A stretch of DNA of 32,881 bases from an uncultured Mucilaginibacter sp. (lineage in GTDB: Bacteria; Bacteroidota; Bacteroidia; Sphingobacteriales; Sphingobacteriaceae). The translations under genes were made by a program, and so were the position numbers. Location: assembly GCF_903893715.1 (NCBI RefSeq), contig NZ_CAITNG010000059.1, positions 1-32,881 of the forward strand, in the 5' to 3' direction. Below, in pieces: positions 14,805 through 24,395 of this stretch. Each line of letters opens with the position of its first letter. Positions within the stretch are counted from its first letter, which is position 1. The notes below the pieces were generated by a model. It was not told the DNA's origin. It was given only the letters and a program-made list of their open reading frames with translations, and ran no database searches.

Positions 14805-17800
14805 ATGATCGCGAATACTTTTATCAAAAGACCTGTAACGGCTATCGTTATATCCATTGTATTGGTTATTACCGGGACGGTGTCTATCCTGGTATTGCCG
14901 ATAGATCAATATCCTGATATTACGCCGCCTATTGTACAGGTTAACGGCCAGTTTACAGGTGCCGACGCGCAAACTGTTGAACAAACGGTAGCCACGCCCA
15001 TCGAAAGCCAGGTTAATGGTACGCCCGGTATGGAATACATGCAGAGCAACAGTACCAATAACGGACAAATGTCGATGAACGTTACTTTTAAGATAGGTAC
15101 CGATATTGATGTTGCAGCGCTGGATGTGCAAAACCGCGTGAGTATCGCCACACCCTTACTGCCGGCAGTTGTGAGCCGTTTGGGTTTAACGGTACGTGCC
15201 CTTAACCCGAGTATGCTGATGATGGTGGCGATTTACGCGCCAAAAGACAGCCATAACATTACCTTTCTGGATAATTACACTAATATTTTTATACAGGATG
15301 CCTTGCTGCGCGTGCCCGGTGTAGGTAGCATCAACCGCTTTACTGACGATTTTAGTATGCGCATCTGGATGAACCCGGATAAGATGGCATCGTATAATTT
15401 GACACCTTCGGATGTTATAGCAGCACTTAATGCGCAAAACGTACAGGTGGCGGCTGGTACCGCCGGTGTGCCGCCGCAATCGAGCTCGCAGACCTACGAA
15501 TTAGGTATTTTGGTTAACGGGCGCTTAAGTAAGGTATCCGAATTTGAAAACGTCATCGTAAAAAATATACCTGCCTCGGGCGAGCTGGTTTACCTGAAAG
15601 ATGTGGCAAGGGTTGAGTTGGGTAAGTTTACTTTCTCCAGTAACTCATTTGTCGACGGGCACCGGGCATCGTACCTGCAAATTTACCAGGCTCCGGGCAG
15701 CAATGCCTTGCAAACAGCCAATGGAGTATATGCCGAACTGGCCAAATTAAAAGAAACTTTCCCGGCTGACGTGGCCTACAGCGTTCCATTCGAATCCGTA
15801 ACGGTGGTAAAGGTGTCAATGCAGGATGTGGTAGGGACCTTGTTGAAAACGTTAGGGCTCGTTGCTATCGTAGTATTCCTGTTCCTGCAAAACTGGCGCT
15901 CTACACTTATCCCGGTGCTGGCCATCCCGGTATCAATATTCGGTACATTCTGCTTCTTTATCCCATTAGGGTTCACCATCAATACTTTGACCATGTTTGG
16001 CTTTGTGCTGGCCATAGGTATAGTGGTTGACGATGCCATTATCGTCGTCGAGGCGGTGCAGCATTATATCGATCATGATGGGATGTCGGCCAAAGAAGCG
16101 ACCTACCAGGCCATGAAAGATATTTCGGCACCGGTAATCGCTATCGCGCTGATACTGGCGGCAGTATTTGTGCCGGTTGGCTTTATACCGGGCATTGTCG
16201 GGCGTTTGTACCAACAGTTTGCCATCACCATTGCCATATCGGTGATGATATCGGCATTTATAGCTTTATCGCTAACCCCGGCATTGTGTAGTTTGCTGTT
16301 AAAACCAACCGATACCAGCGATAAGGCCAAAGGCCTCACCAAATATTTCAACAAATTCAACGCCTGGTTCGACCGTGTTACGGCCAAGTACACCATCGGC
16401 GTAAAAAAGAGCATACAGGGTTCAAAATATATCGTGATTTTATTGGTATGCATTTGCGTGGGGGCTTATTTCATGTTCCAGCGTAAACCATCTGGCTTTA
16501 TACCTTCGGAAGACGATGGCAATTTGTACGTTACCTTCCAGTTGCCGCCGGCATCATCAACGGCTGCATCGGTGCAGGTAATGTCGAAACTGATGAAGGT
16601 GGTGGCGTCAACACCGGGTGTGGCACATTATGCTGCCTTATCGGGATTGAACGTGGTTACCAATGCCAGTAACTCGAACAATGGTACCATTTATTGCCAG
16701 TTAAAACCCTGGGACGACCGTGGCGACGAAGACCAGCAGGTGCCGGGCATTATTGCCGTTATGCAAAAGCGCATAAGGGACGCGGGCATTAATAACGCCA
16801 ATGTGCAGGTGATACAACCATCACCGTTGCCGGGCGTAGGAACTACGGTGGGTTTCAGCATGCAGATAGAGCAGCGCAGCACGAACGACGATATACATGC
16901 TTTTGAAAACGTGGTGAACAAGTTTGTTGCCGATGCCAATAAAAACCCGGTAATCAGCAATGCCTTTACCTATTTTACAGCTCACACGCCAAACTATAGC
17001 CTAAATGTTGACCGCGAAAAATGCGAGAAATTAGGTGTTAACGTTGCCGACGTATTTACCACCATACAGGCTTATATGGGCAGTTTATATATCAACGACT
17101 TTACCACTTACAACCGTACCTTCCACGTAGTTGTGCAGGCCGACACCGGCTATCGCAAAGCTATCGGCGACATGAACAAGTACTACGTGCGCAATCAGGC
17201 CGGTACCATGGTGCCCCTGGGAACGCTCATCAGCTATAAGCCTGTTGAGGCAGCACCGCTGATATCGCACTTCAATATCTTCCGCTCCGCGGAAGTTGAC
17301 GGGGCATCGAAACCGGGCTACAGCAGCGGCGAAGCGTTAACTGCGATGCAGCAGCTGGCAGCGACAGATTTGCCGCAAGGCTATACTTATGAGTTTTCGG
17401 GATTAAGTTATGAGGAGATAAAGGCAGGGTCGACTACCATTTATATCTTCCTGTTTTCGATAACATTCGTGTTCCTGTTCCTGGCAGCATTGTATGAAAG
17501 CTGGTCGGTGCCGTTCTCGGTATTGCTGGCGGTTCCGATAGGGGTGTTTGGTGCAATCATAGCCTTGATATTTGTGCCACAACTTACCAATAACGTATAC
17601 GCGCAGATAGGTTTGATCACGCTCATCGGGTTGGCGGCAAAAAATGCCATCTTGATAGTTGAATATGCCAAAGTGCGCGTTGACAGGGGCGAAGAGTTGA
17701 TCCAATCGACGCTCGATGCGGTAAGCCTGCGTTTGCGGCCTATCATCATGACCTCGCTGGCTTTTATTTTGGGCGTATTGCCTTTGGTGTTTGCTACGGG

Positions 17801-18059
17801 CGCAGGTGCAATTGCTCGCCGAACTATTGGCTACACGGTATTAGGCGGTATGTTGGCTGCTTCATCCATCGCGATATTTATAGTGCCTGTGCTGTACGTT
17901 CTGATTACTCAGGTATCGTACGGTAAAGAAAAATTAGCGTACCTCAAAGCGCACCATAAACAGCTAATGGAAAAAGCCCATAAGGTTGAATCACAAAATA
18001 TTGACCCTGAACTGGAGTACGAAATCTCAAAAGCGCGGGAATTGCATAAAGCCAATTAA
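14805..18059 (+). CDS. RND multidrug efflux pump, first of tandem pair (AcrB/HAE1 family)
   Basis: This 1084-residue inner-membrane proton antiporter would expel hydrophobic compounds through the adaptor and channel encoded upstream. Typical AcrB features are seen. The N-terminal helix is followed by DQYPDITPP. The large periplasmic loops contain TGADAQTVEQ and the GTPGMEYM motif. TM4 carries the proton-relay pair Asp409-Asp410 in GIVVDDAIIVVEA. The matching TM10 lysine lies in GLAAKNAILIVEYAK. A charged cytoplasmic tail of about 45 residues follows the last helix and contains QNIDPELEY. The stop is followed after 2 bp by the ATG of the second pump. In the first 100 residues, 71 are identical to that pump. 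Both active-site signatures are intact, so nothing marks it as a dead copy. Confidence 0.93.
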   Translation: MIANTFIKRPVTAIVISIVLVITGTVSILVLPIDQYPDITPPIVQVNGQFTGADAQTVEQTVATPIESQVNGTPGMEYMQSNSTNNGQMSMNVTFKIGTDIDVAALDVQNRVSIATPLLPAVVSRLGLTVRALNPSMLMMVAIYAPKDSHNITFLDNYTNIFIQDALLRVPGVGSINRFTDDFSMRIWMNPDKMASYNLTPSDVIAALNAQNVQVAAGTAGVPPQSSSQTYELGILVNGRLSKVSEFENVIVKNIPASGELVYLKDVARVELGKFTFSSNSFVDGHRASYLQIYQAPGSNALQTANGVYAELAKLKETFPADVAYSVPFESVTVVKVSMQDVVGTLLKTLGLVAIVVFLFLQNWRSTLIPVLAIPVSIFGTFCFFIPLGFTINTLTMFGFVLAIGIVVDDAIIVVEAVQHYIDHDGMSAKEATYQAMKDISAPVIAIALILAAVFVPVGFIPGIVGRLYQQFAITIAISVMISAFIALSLTPALCSLLLKPTDTSDKAKGLTKYFNKFNAWFDRVTAKYTIGVKKSIQGSKYIVILLVCICVGAYFMFQRKPSGFIPSEDDGNLYVTFQLPPASSTAASVQVMSKLMKVVASTPGVAHYAALSGLNVVTNASNSNNGTIYCQLKPWDDRGDEDQQVPGIIAVMQKRIRDAGINNANVQVIQPSPLPGVGTTVGFSMQIEQRSTNDDIHAFENVVNKFVADANKNPVISNAFTYFTAHTPNYSLNVDREKCEKLGVNVADVFTTIQAYMGSLYINDFTTYNRTFHVVVQADTGYRKAIGDMNKYYVRNQAGTMVPLGTLISYKPVEAAPLISHFNIFRSAEVDGASKPGYSSGEALTAMQQLAATDLPQGYTYEFSGLSYEEIKAGSTTIYIFLFSITFVFLFLAALYESWSVPFSVLLAVPIGVFGAIIALIFVPQLTNNVYAQIGLITLIGLAAKNAILIVEYAKVRVDRGEELIQSTLDAVSLRLRPIIMTSLAFILGVLPLVFATGAGAIARRTIGYTVLGGMLAASSIAIFIVPVLYVLITQVSYGKEKLAYLKAHHKQLMEKAHKVESQNIDPELEYEISKARELHKAN

Positions 18060-18061
18060 AG

Positions 18062-21000
18062 ATGATTGCCAATACGTTTATTAAAAGGCCGGTTACCGCA
18101 ATTGTCATATCAGTAGTATTGATGATATCAGGATTGATATGCCTGTTCAATTTGGCTGTCGATCAATATCCCAATATATCGCCCCCCAGTGTTTCGGTTA
18201 ACGGCTCGTATACTGGTGCTGATGCGCAGACAGTTGAACAAACCATCGCTACACCCATTGAAGAACAAATAAACGGTACCCCCGGAATGGAGTACATGAC
18301 CAGTACCAGCACCAATAGCGGTGGTATGAGCGTAAGGGTAACCTTTAATGTGGGCACCAATGTGCACATTGCCGCGCTTAACGTTCAAAACAGGGTGGGT
18401 ATAGCCGCGCCATCGCTGCCATCGGTAGTGAGTAAACTGGGTTTAACGGTGCGGGCCAGTAACCCCGACCAGTTGATGCTGATAGCGATTTATTCGCCTA
18501 AGAAAACACACGGCATAACTTTTCTGGACAATTATACCAACACCTTTATTGAAGATGCCATACTGCGTGTACCGGGTGTGGGCGATGTAAGCGCGCGTAC
18601 CGATAACTTTAGTATGCGTATCTGGATGAATCCGGATAAAATGGCATCGTACAGCTTAACGCCTGCCGATGTTACAGCTGCGCTAAACGCGCAGAATGTT
18701 TACGTAGCCGCCGGCTCGGTGGGCTCGCCGCCGCAGCAATCCTCACAGGCATTTGAAACCGGCATACTGGTAAACGGCATGTTGAACAAGGCAAAAGATT
18801 ACGAGAACATTATCATCAAAACCAATCCCGCCACAGGGCAATTGGTTTACCTGAAAGATGTGGCACGGGTTGAGTTGGGTAAGTTTACATTTTCGAGCAA
18901 TGCCTTTGTTGATGGTAACAGGGCGTCTACCATACAAGTGTTCCAGTCGCCGGGGAGCAATGCCTTGCAGACCGCCGAAAACGTGTACGCCGAACTGGCG
19001 AAGCTAAAAAAGTCTTTCCCTGCCGATGTGGATTATGTGGTGCCGTTCGAATCGGTTACCATTATCAAGGTTTCGATGCAGGAGGTTATCGGGACTTTAT
19101 TAAAAGCCCTTGGCCTGGTGGCCTTTGTGGTACTGTTGTTCCTGCAAAACTGGCGATCAACTATTATACCTATACTGGCTATACCGGTGTCCATACTGGC
19201 AACATTCTGCTTTTTTATCCCCTTAGGGTTTACCATCAACACCCTCACCATGTTTGGGTTTGTGTTGGCCATTGGTATTGTGGTTGATGATGCCATTATC
19301 GTAGTGGAAGCTGTGCAGCATTATATTGATGAGCAGGGCATGTCGCCCAAGGAGGCCACTTATCACGCCATGAAAGAAATTTCGGCACCGGTTATCGCTA
19401 TCGCGCTTATTTTGGCTTCTGTATTTGTACCGGTAGGCTTTATACCGGGCATTGTGGGGCGGCTTTACCAGCAATTTGCTATCACTATCGCTATTTCGGT
19501 AATGCTATCGGCATTCATCGCCTTGTCGCTGACCCCGGCATTGTGTACTTTGTTGTTGAGACCAAGTAAGCCATACACCAAGAAATCCAATTGGCTGGAT
19601 AAGTTTTTCCATTGGTTTAACGGGCTGTTTGAAAAGTTGACCATGCGGTATACCAATGGTGTGCGTAAAAGCATTAAAGGCGCGAGGTATATTGTTATTT
19701 TATTGCTTTGTATCTGTATTGGCGCGTACTTATTGTTCGAGCTCAAGCCATCGGGTTTCGTACCACCCGAAGATGGCGGGCGTTTGTATGTGACTTACCA
19801 ATTGCCTGAGGCATCATCCGTTACACAATCGGTAAATGTGATGAACAAGCTGATGAAGATTGTGGCAACAACTCCCGGGATAAAGCATTATACGGCGATA
19901 TCGGGGTTTAATATTTTGAACGGAGGCGCCAACTCAAACAACGGCTCCATGTTTTGTATGCTGACCCCATGGGACGAGCGTACTACCCCCACCACTATGG
20001 TACCTGGCATAATGGATGTAATAAAAAAACGGATTGCCAAGGCAGGGATAAAAAACGCCAACGTAGTGGTTGCGCAGCCCCCGCCCATCAGGGGTATAGG
20101 GCAGGCGGCCGGTTTTAGCATGCAGATAGAACAAGGCAGCTCGACAGATGATATTTACGCTTTCGAAAAGGTGATCAAAAAGTTTGTGGCTGCAGCGCAA
20201 AAAACACCGGCCACAGCAACGGCATATAGCTATTTTTCGGCACATACGCCCAGTTTTGAGTTGAATGTTGACCGGGAAAAATGCGAAAAACTTGGTGTCA
20301 ATATCTCCAATGTGTTTTCGACGATGCAGGCTTACATGGGGAGTTTGTTCGTCAACAATTTTACCCTGTATAACCGTACCTACCATGTGGTGGTACAAGC
20401 CGATACCGCTTATCGCGCCTTGATATCGAACATGAACAAGTATTATGTGCGTAACCAGGCAGGCCAAATGTTGCCGCTGAGCGCCGTGATTACCTATAAG
20501 CCTATAGTAGCCGCTCCGTTGATTACCCACTTTAATATTTTCCGCTCTGCAGAGGTAGACGGCGCTATCCCGCAAGGGTATAGCAGCGGGCAATCGATAG
20601 AAGGATTAAAAGCGCTGGCGGCAAAAGTGTTGCCCCGCGGTTATACCTACGAATTTTCGGGGTTGAGCTATGAAGAGATAAAGGCGGGCTCCATCACCAT
20701 CTATATCTTCCTGTTCTCTATCATCTTCGTGTTCTTGTTTTTGGCGGCTTTGTACGAAAGCTGGTCGGTGCCTTTTTCGGTAATGTTAGCTGTCCCAATA
20801 AGCGCTTTCGGTGCTATTGTGGCGTTGACGTGCGCCCCAGGCATCACCAATAACGTGTATGCACAGATTGGTTTGATTACGCTTATCGGCTTATCAGCCA
20901 AAAATGCCATCCTGATTGTAGAGTTTGCCAAAATACGGGTCGACCGTGGCGAAGAGCTGATCAAATCGACATTGGAGGCTGTACGCTTGCGATTGAGGCC

Positions 21001-21331
21001 CATTATCATGACCTCGCTGGCATTTATTTTGGGTGTACTGCCATTGGTGCTGGCTACCGGTGCGGGTGCCGAATCGCGGAATACCATCGGAGTTACGGTT
21101 TTGGGTGGGATGATCGCTTCCTCAAGCATATCCATCTTTATTGTGCCGGTGCTGTTTGTGCTGTTTACCAAATTCTCGTACGGTAAAAAGCAACTGGCTT
21201 ATTTGCAGGAACACCATGAAGAGTTATTGGAAAAGGAAAGAAGGGTAGAAGAGCAGAATATTGACCCCGAACTGGAGTATGATATTGCCCAGGCCAAAGC
21301 CGACCATGAAGAGTTTAAGGCGGGGCGATAA
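18062..21331 (+). CDS. RND multidrug efflux pump, second of tandem pair (AcrB/HAE1 family)
   Basis: This 1089-residue pump is colinear with the one just upstream; motif positions agree to the residue through the first 280 residues. It keeps Asp409-Asp410 (GIVVDDAIIVVEA), the TM10 lysine (GLSAKNAILIVEFAK) and the same type of charged tail with QNIDPELEY. Strongly alike are the transmembrane segments. Most changes lie in the helices at 21-30 and in periplasmic parts, where substrate choice is made. The gene pair therefore looks like an old tandem duplication. Since only one channel and one adaptor are encoded, the two pumps may share them or form mixed trimers as in MdtB-MdtC. That role is inferred. 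A broken MarR-type gene starts 34 bp downstream. Confidence 0.93.
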   Translation: MIANTFIKRPVTAIVISVVLMISGLICLFNLAVDQYPNISPPSVSVNGSYTGADAQTVEQTIATPIEEQINGTPGMEYMTSTSTNSGGMSVRVTFNVGTNVHIAALNVQNRVGIAAPSLPSVVSKLGLTVRASNPDQLMLIAIYSPKKTHGITFLDNYTNTFIEDAILRVPGVGDVSARTDNFSMRIWMNPDKMASYSLTPADVTAALNAQNVYVAAGSVGSPPQQSSQAFETGILVNGMLNKAKDYENIIIKTNPATGQLVYLKDVARVELGKFTFSSNAFVDGNRASTIQVFQSPGSNALQTAENVYAELAKLKKSFPADVDYVVPFESVTIIKVSMQEVIGTLLKALGLVAFVVLLFLQNWRSTIIPILAIPVSILATFCFFIPLGFTINTLTMFGFVLAIGIVVDDAIIVVEAVQHYIDEQGMSPKEATYHAMKEISAPVIAIALILASVFVPVGFIPGIVGRLYQQFAITIAISVMLSAFIALSLTPALCTLLLRPSKPYTKKSNWLDKFFHWFNGLFEKLTMRYTNGVRKSIKGARYIVILLLCICIGAYLLFELKPSGFVPPEDGGRLYVTYQLPEASSVTQSVNVMNKLMKIVATTPGIKHYTAISGFNILNGGANSNNGSMFCMLTPWDERTTPTTMVPGIMDVIKKRIAKAGIKNANVVVAQPPPIRGIGQAAGFSMQIEQGSSTDDIYAFEKVIKKFVAAAQKTPATATAYSYFSAHTPSFELNVDREKCEKLGVNISNVFSTMQAYMGSLFVNNFTLYNRTYHVVVQADTAYRALISNMNKYYVRNQAGQMLPLSAVITYKPIVAAPLITHFNIFRSAEVDGAIPQGYSSGQSIEGLKALAAKVLPRGYTYEFSGLSYEEIKAGSITIYIFLFSIIFVFLFLAALYESWSVPFSVMLAVPISAFGAIVALTCAPGITNNVYAQIGLITLIGLSAKNAILIVEFAKIRVDRGEELIKSTLEAVRLRLRPIIMTSLAFILGVLPLVLATGAGAESRNTIGVTVLGGMIASSSISIFIVPVLFVLFTKFSYGKKQLAYLQEHHEELLEKERRVEEQNIDPELEYDIAQAKADHEEFKAGR

Positions 21332-21365
21332 AATCCATCGGATATAATAGAAGGCAGGCGCAGCA

Positions 21366-21863
21366 ATGAGAAAGCTTCAGTTAATTTCACAAAAATTAAA
21401 ACGGGTTAACCAGTTGTACTTAAAAATTTTGTCGAAAGAATTGGCCGCTTTTAATATGGAACATTATTTTGAAGCTACACTTTTACTGGCCGACCAATAG
21501 CAACCCATCAGCCAAAACAAACTGGCGGAATTGTTGCAGGTAGATAAATGGCGGGTAAGCAACATCGTTTTTGAACTGGAGAGAAAGAAGTTGATTTACA
21601 CCTAAAAAAGGGTAGCCGATCGGCGGCAACATTTGGTTTGCCTGGCACCCTCTGTACTGCATGCCATGCCCGAAATTGAAAAAATGCTTGAAGGTATTAC
21701 CCTCTTGGCAACCAACAATATAACGGCCGAGAAGTTGAATGTGTTTATAGACGTGTCGGAGGTTTTGGGGCAAATCTTGCCATACGGATCAAATCACTTT
21801 GATAATTGCTTAAAAAAGCGGTTATATCTCAAAACACCATTGGGTACCTGTTTACAGATATAA
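21366..21863 (+). pseudogene. MarR-family transcriptional regulator, inactivated by two in-frame stops
   Basis: Read from ATG 21366 in one frame, 165 codons can be followed to TAA at 21861-21863. They resemble a MarR winged helix protein: an N-terminal helix (KLQLISQKLKRVNQLYLKIL), the helix-turn-helix part (QNKLAELLQVDKWRVSNIVF, then ELERKKLIYT), and the wing motif VADRRQHLVCLAP. The C-terminal dimerisation helices follow. The frame is cut by TAG at 21498-21500 (codon 45) and by TAA at 21603-21605 (codon 80). There is no frameshift. The second stop lies in the wing and the first just before the DNA-binding domain, so no product could bind DNA. MarR genes often sit with efflux operons as their repressor. 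This one follows the second pump by 34 bp. Confidence 0.8.
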
Positions 21864-21916
21864 ATTCTTATCAAATAAAACCCGACAATGTTATGCCTCG
21901 TTTCGCGCGGGATAGC

Positions 21917-24322
21917 TTATTTATCTTTATTCAACACGGTAAACCAAATTCGCAAACGGCTGCCCTTATCGTCTACCAGTGTTAGTTTATGCTTGCCTGC
22001 CGAAGGGTTTAACGCGAACTGGTGGTAATCCACTGTCTCGCCGATATAAGTATCGTCGAGGTGCCAGAATATTTTGGTGCCTGCTTGTCGGTGCGCGGCA
22101 GTACATATCATGCGGCCCCTGCGGCCATCCGCCTCAAGCGGGATATAAACTTTAGCGCCGTCTTTAGGGTATATCAACTCCATGGGCCTCGATTGTGGGG
22201 TCTGCGCGCAACCTGGCCTGAAGGGCGGTAAGGCTTTATATTGATAGTTTTTCGCTTTATAATAGTATTCCATGGATGGTGGCAACACAAACCAGGATTG
22301 ATGGACCATGTTTACCGGCGGCTCGCAATCGGCGGTTACCTGCCATTTGCGGCCGGCATCCAGGTGTACCAATTGATGAAAGGGGCAAACCGGGGCTTTT
22401 AAGCCGCTCTTGGGTACCCAAAGCGTATCGATATGGTCGCAGTTATCGCCGGCGCGGTACCCGCTTTCGCGACAAACGCCTATGCGCACCATTTCGCCCA
22501 TGGGCATGTCGAACCAATCGCGGGCAACCGGCAACTGACGAAATATCTCGAACATTACCGGGGCGGCAGTGGCTACGCCGATCAGTCCGGGCCTGCCCTC
22601 GCCGTTGGTATTGCCTACCCAAACGCCCACCACATAACGGGGCGTAACACCAATGGCCCAGCCGTCGCGGAAACCAAAACTGGTGCCCGTTTTCCAGGCG
22701 ATGCGCTGTGTGGAACTGAACTGTTGCCAAAGCAATTCATCGCCGGGGCGCATTACCTCTTCCATGGCCTGAAAGGTATAATAGATAGACGCTGCATCCA
22801 GCAAACCGCCTTTTTCCAAAACGGGTTTCGTAGTCGGTTTTTGGGTATAACAAGGGTTATGGTAGTCGCCCTGATTGTACAGCCCCTTGTACCTGTGGTA
22901 ATGGTTGAGCACCCTGGCCATGTCCGCGTAAGCGCCGCTCAGTTCCCAAAGGTTGTTTTCGCCGCCGCCCAATATGAGCGATAGGCCATAAAAATCGGCG
23001 GGTTGTTTTAAGGTGGTGATGCCCGCATTGCGCAACAGGGCATGGAAACGTTCATATTTATATTGCTGCAACATGCGCACGGCGGGTATATTGAGCGAAC
23101 GCGCCAAAGCTTTGGAGGCCGGAACCGCGCCATCGTAGCCTAAATCAAAATTTTCGGGGTGATAACCCGCTATTTGGGTGGGTATATCGGGGATGATGCT
23201 GTTGGGCAATATCAAACCGTCGTGCATCATGGCAGCGTATAACAGGGGCTTCAACGTACTGCCGGGGCTGCGCGGGGCGGCTATCACATCCACATTGCTT
23301 TCTAATTCAGGGTCATCGGTATGATAGATATTGCCTACGTAAGCTAAGGTTTGCCCGGTCTCCACATCCAGTACAATAGCGGCGGCGTTGCGTATATCGT
23401 TGGCTTTGAGTACCTGGTGATGCCGCTCTAAAATATCGGTTACGCTTTGCTGCAAAACCGGGTTGATGGTGGTGGTGATGCGGGTGCCATGCTCCTGGTC
23501 GGCATGGTCGTTCTTAAACCGGTCGAGCAGGTGAGGTGCCATTTGTGGGAGGGGCATAGGCCGCTCGGGTACGGGTTCATCTTTGGCCAAAGCGGCAGTT
23601 GTGGCATCGATAACTTTTAGCCGGCACAGCTTATCGAGCAGGCCATTCCTTTTTTTAATGAGGATGAGCCGGTTTTTGCCGGGGTGCACTAACGATGGCG
23701 AATTGGGCAGTACGGCCAATGCCGCCATTTCGCCCCAGGAAAGTTTATCGGGACTGCGGCCAAAGTAACGCCAGGACGCGGCATCCAAACCAACTACATT
23801 GCTGCCGAAGGGTGCGTTGCTGGTATACAATGCCAGTATCTCGGCTTTGGAAAAGGTAAGCTCCAGGCGCATAGCCCGGAATATCTCGACCACTTTTTGC
23901 CAAACGGTGCGGGGGTTACGGGTGGAGAGGCGGATGACCTGCATGGTGAGGGTGCTGCCGCCGCTCACCACATGCCGGGCCTTGATATCCTGTTTAACGG
24001 CACGGCCGAGGGCCAAAGGGTCGAAACCGGGGTGGTGCTCAAAGCGCTGGTCCTCGAAAGCGATGATACAGGCCTTAAATTTGGGCGGCACCTTTGGGTT
24101 GTACGGAAAGCGCCACTGCCCGTCGGACGCGATGGATGCGCCCAGCAACTGCCCCTGATTATCGTCGATAACAAAGGATGTTGGCGACCTGAATAAATGT
24201 TTTGGCAGGCAAAACCAAAACAATAGCAATAGGATCAACAAAACCGAACCGTAGATTATCTTTTTCTTTGATGAGAAGAAAGATTTCACCGATTTTCGGA
24301 CGATTTCACCGATTTTTCTCAT
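21917..24322 (-). CDS. pbpC: Penicillin-binding protein 1C (bifunctional peptidoglycan synthase)
   Basis: This class A penicillin-binding protein has 801 residues from ATG 24322, which has AGGAGA about 11 bases ahead; a GTG seven codons further up has no such site. One N-terminal membrane helix (about 22-38) is followed by the GT51 glycosyltransferase domain with FEDQRFEHHPG (catalytic Glu90) and GGSTLTMQ (about 121-128). The transpeptidase domain carries SPGSTLK (Ser355, Lys358), SLN (409-411) and KTGTS (544-548). A C-terminal domain of about 90 residues of the BiPBP_C type closes the chain. The alpha-2-macroglobulin gene lies upstream with a 73-bp gap in the same direction, the same pairing as pbpC-yfhM in E. 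coli. All catalytic residues needed for both activities are present. Confidence 0.94.
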   Translation of the reverse strand: MRKIGEIVRKSVKSFFSSKKKIIYGSVLLILLLLFWFCLPKHLFRSPTSFVIDDNQGQLLGASIASDGQWRFPYNPKVPPKFKACIIAFEDQRFEHHPGFDPLALGRAVKQDIKARHVVSGGSTLTMQVIRLSTRNPRTVWQKVVEIFRAMRLELTFSKAEILALYTSNAPFGSNVVGLDAASWRYFGRSPDKLSWGEMAALAVLPNSPSLVHPGKNRLILIKKRNGLLDKLCRLKVIDATTAALAKDEPVPERPMPLPQMAPHLLDRFKNDHADQEHGTRITTTINPVLQQSVTDILERHHQVLKANDIRNAAAIVLDVETGQTLAYVGNIYHTDDPELESNVDVIAAPRSPGSTLKPLLYAAMMHDGLILPNSIIPDIPTQIAGYHPENFDLGYDGAVPASKALARSLNIPAVRMLQQYKYERFHALLRNAGITTLKQPADFYGLSLILGGGENNLWELSGAYADMARVLNHYHRYKGLYNQGDYHNPCYTQKPTTKPVLEKGGLLDAASIYYTFQAMEEVMRPGDELLWQQFSSTQRIAWKTGTSFGFRDGWAIGVTPRYVVGVWVGNTNGEGRPGLIGVATAAPVMFEIFRQLPVARDWFDMPMGEMVRIGVCRESGYRAGDNCDHIDTLWVPKSGLKAPVCPFHQLVHLDAGRKWQVTADCEPPVNMVHQSWFVLPPSMEYYYKAKNYQYKALPPFRPGCAQTPQSRPMELIYPKDGAKVYIPLEADGRRGRMICTAAHRQAGTKIFWHLDDTYIGETVDYHQFALNPSAGKHKLTLVDDKGSRLRIWFTVLNKDK

Positions 24323-24359
24323 TCTAAATAATTCTCCTGCCACGCCAAACCGCTGTTAA

Positions 24360-24393
24360 ACCATTCACCATTGACCACTCACAGCTCACCATT
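24360..24393. repeat. Low-complexity intergenic repeat of ACCATT/ACCACTC units
   Basis: In the 73-bp gap between the macroglobulin and pbpC genes, units such as ACCATTCACCATTGACCACTC and CTCACCATT follow each other. The pattern is of short, nearly tandem words. It may be one copy of a dispersed intergenic repeat. No stable hairpin is seen. Confidence 0.4.
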
Positions 24394-24395
24394 CT

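Noticed and set aside
19934..20593. 219-codon open frame antisense to the second RND pump
   Set aside because: It overlaps a well-conserved pump gene on the other strand and shows no family motif.
21366..21863. Stop-codon readthrough or recoding that keeps the MarR gene alive
   Set aside because: Two different stops (TAG and TAA) occur in one short gene, all other genes here use normal termination, and no recoding signal is seen. A pseudogene is simpler.
22433..22984. 183-codon open frame antisense to pbpC
   Set aside because: It overlaps the transpeptidase part of pbpC, whose catalytic motifs are intact; the antisense product resembles nothing.
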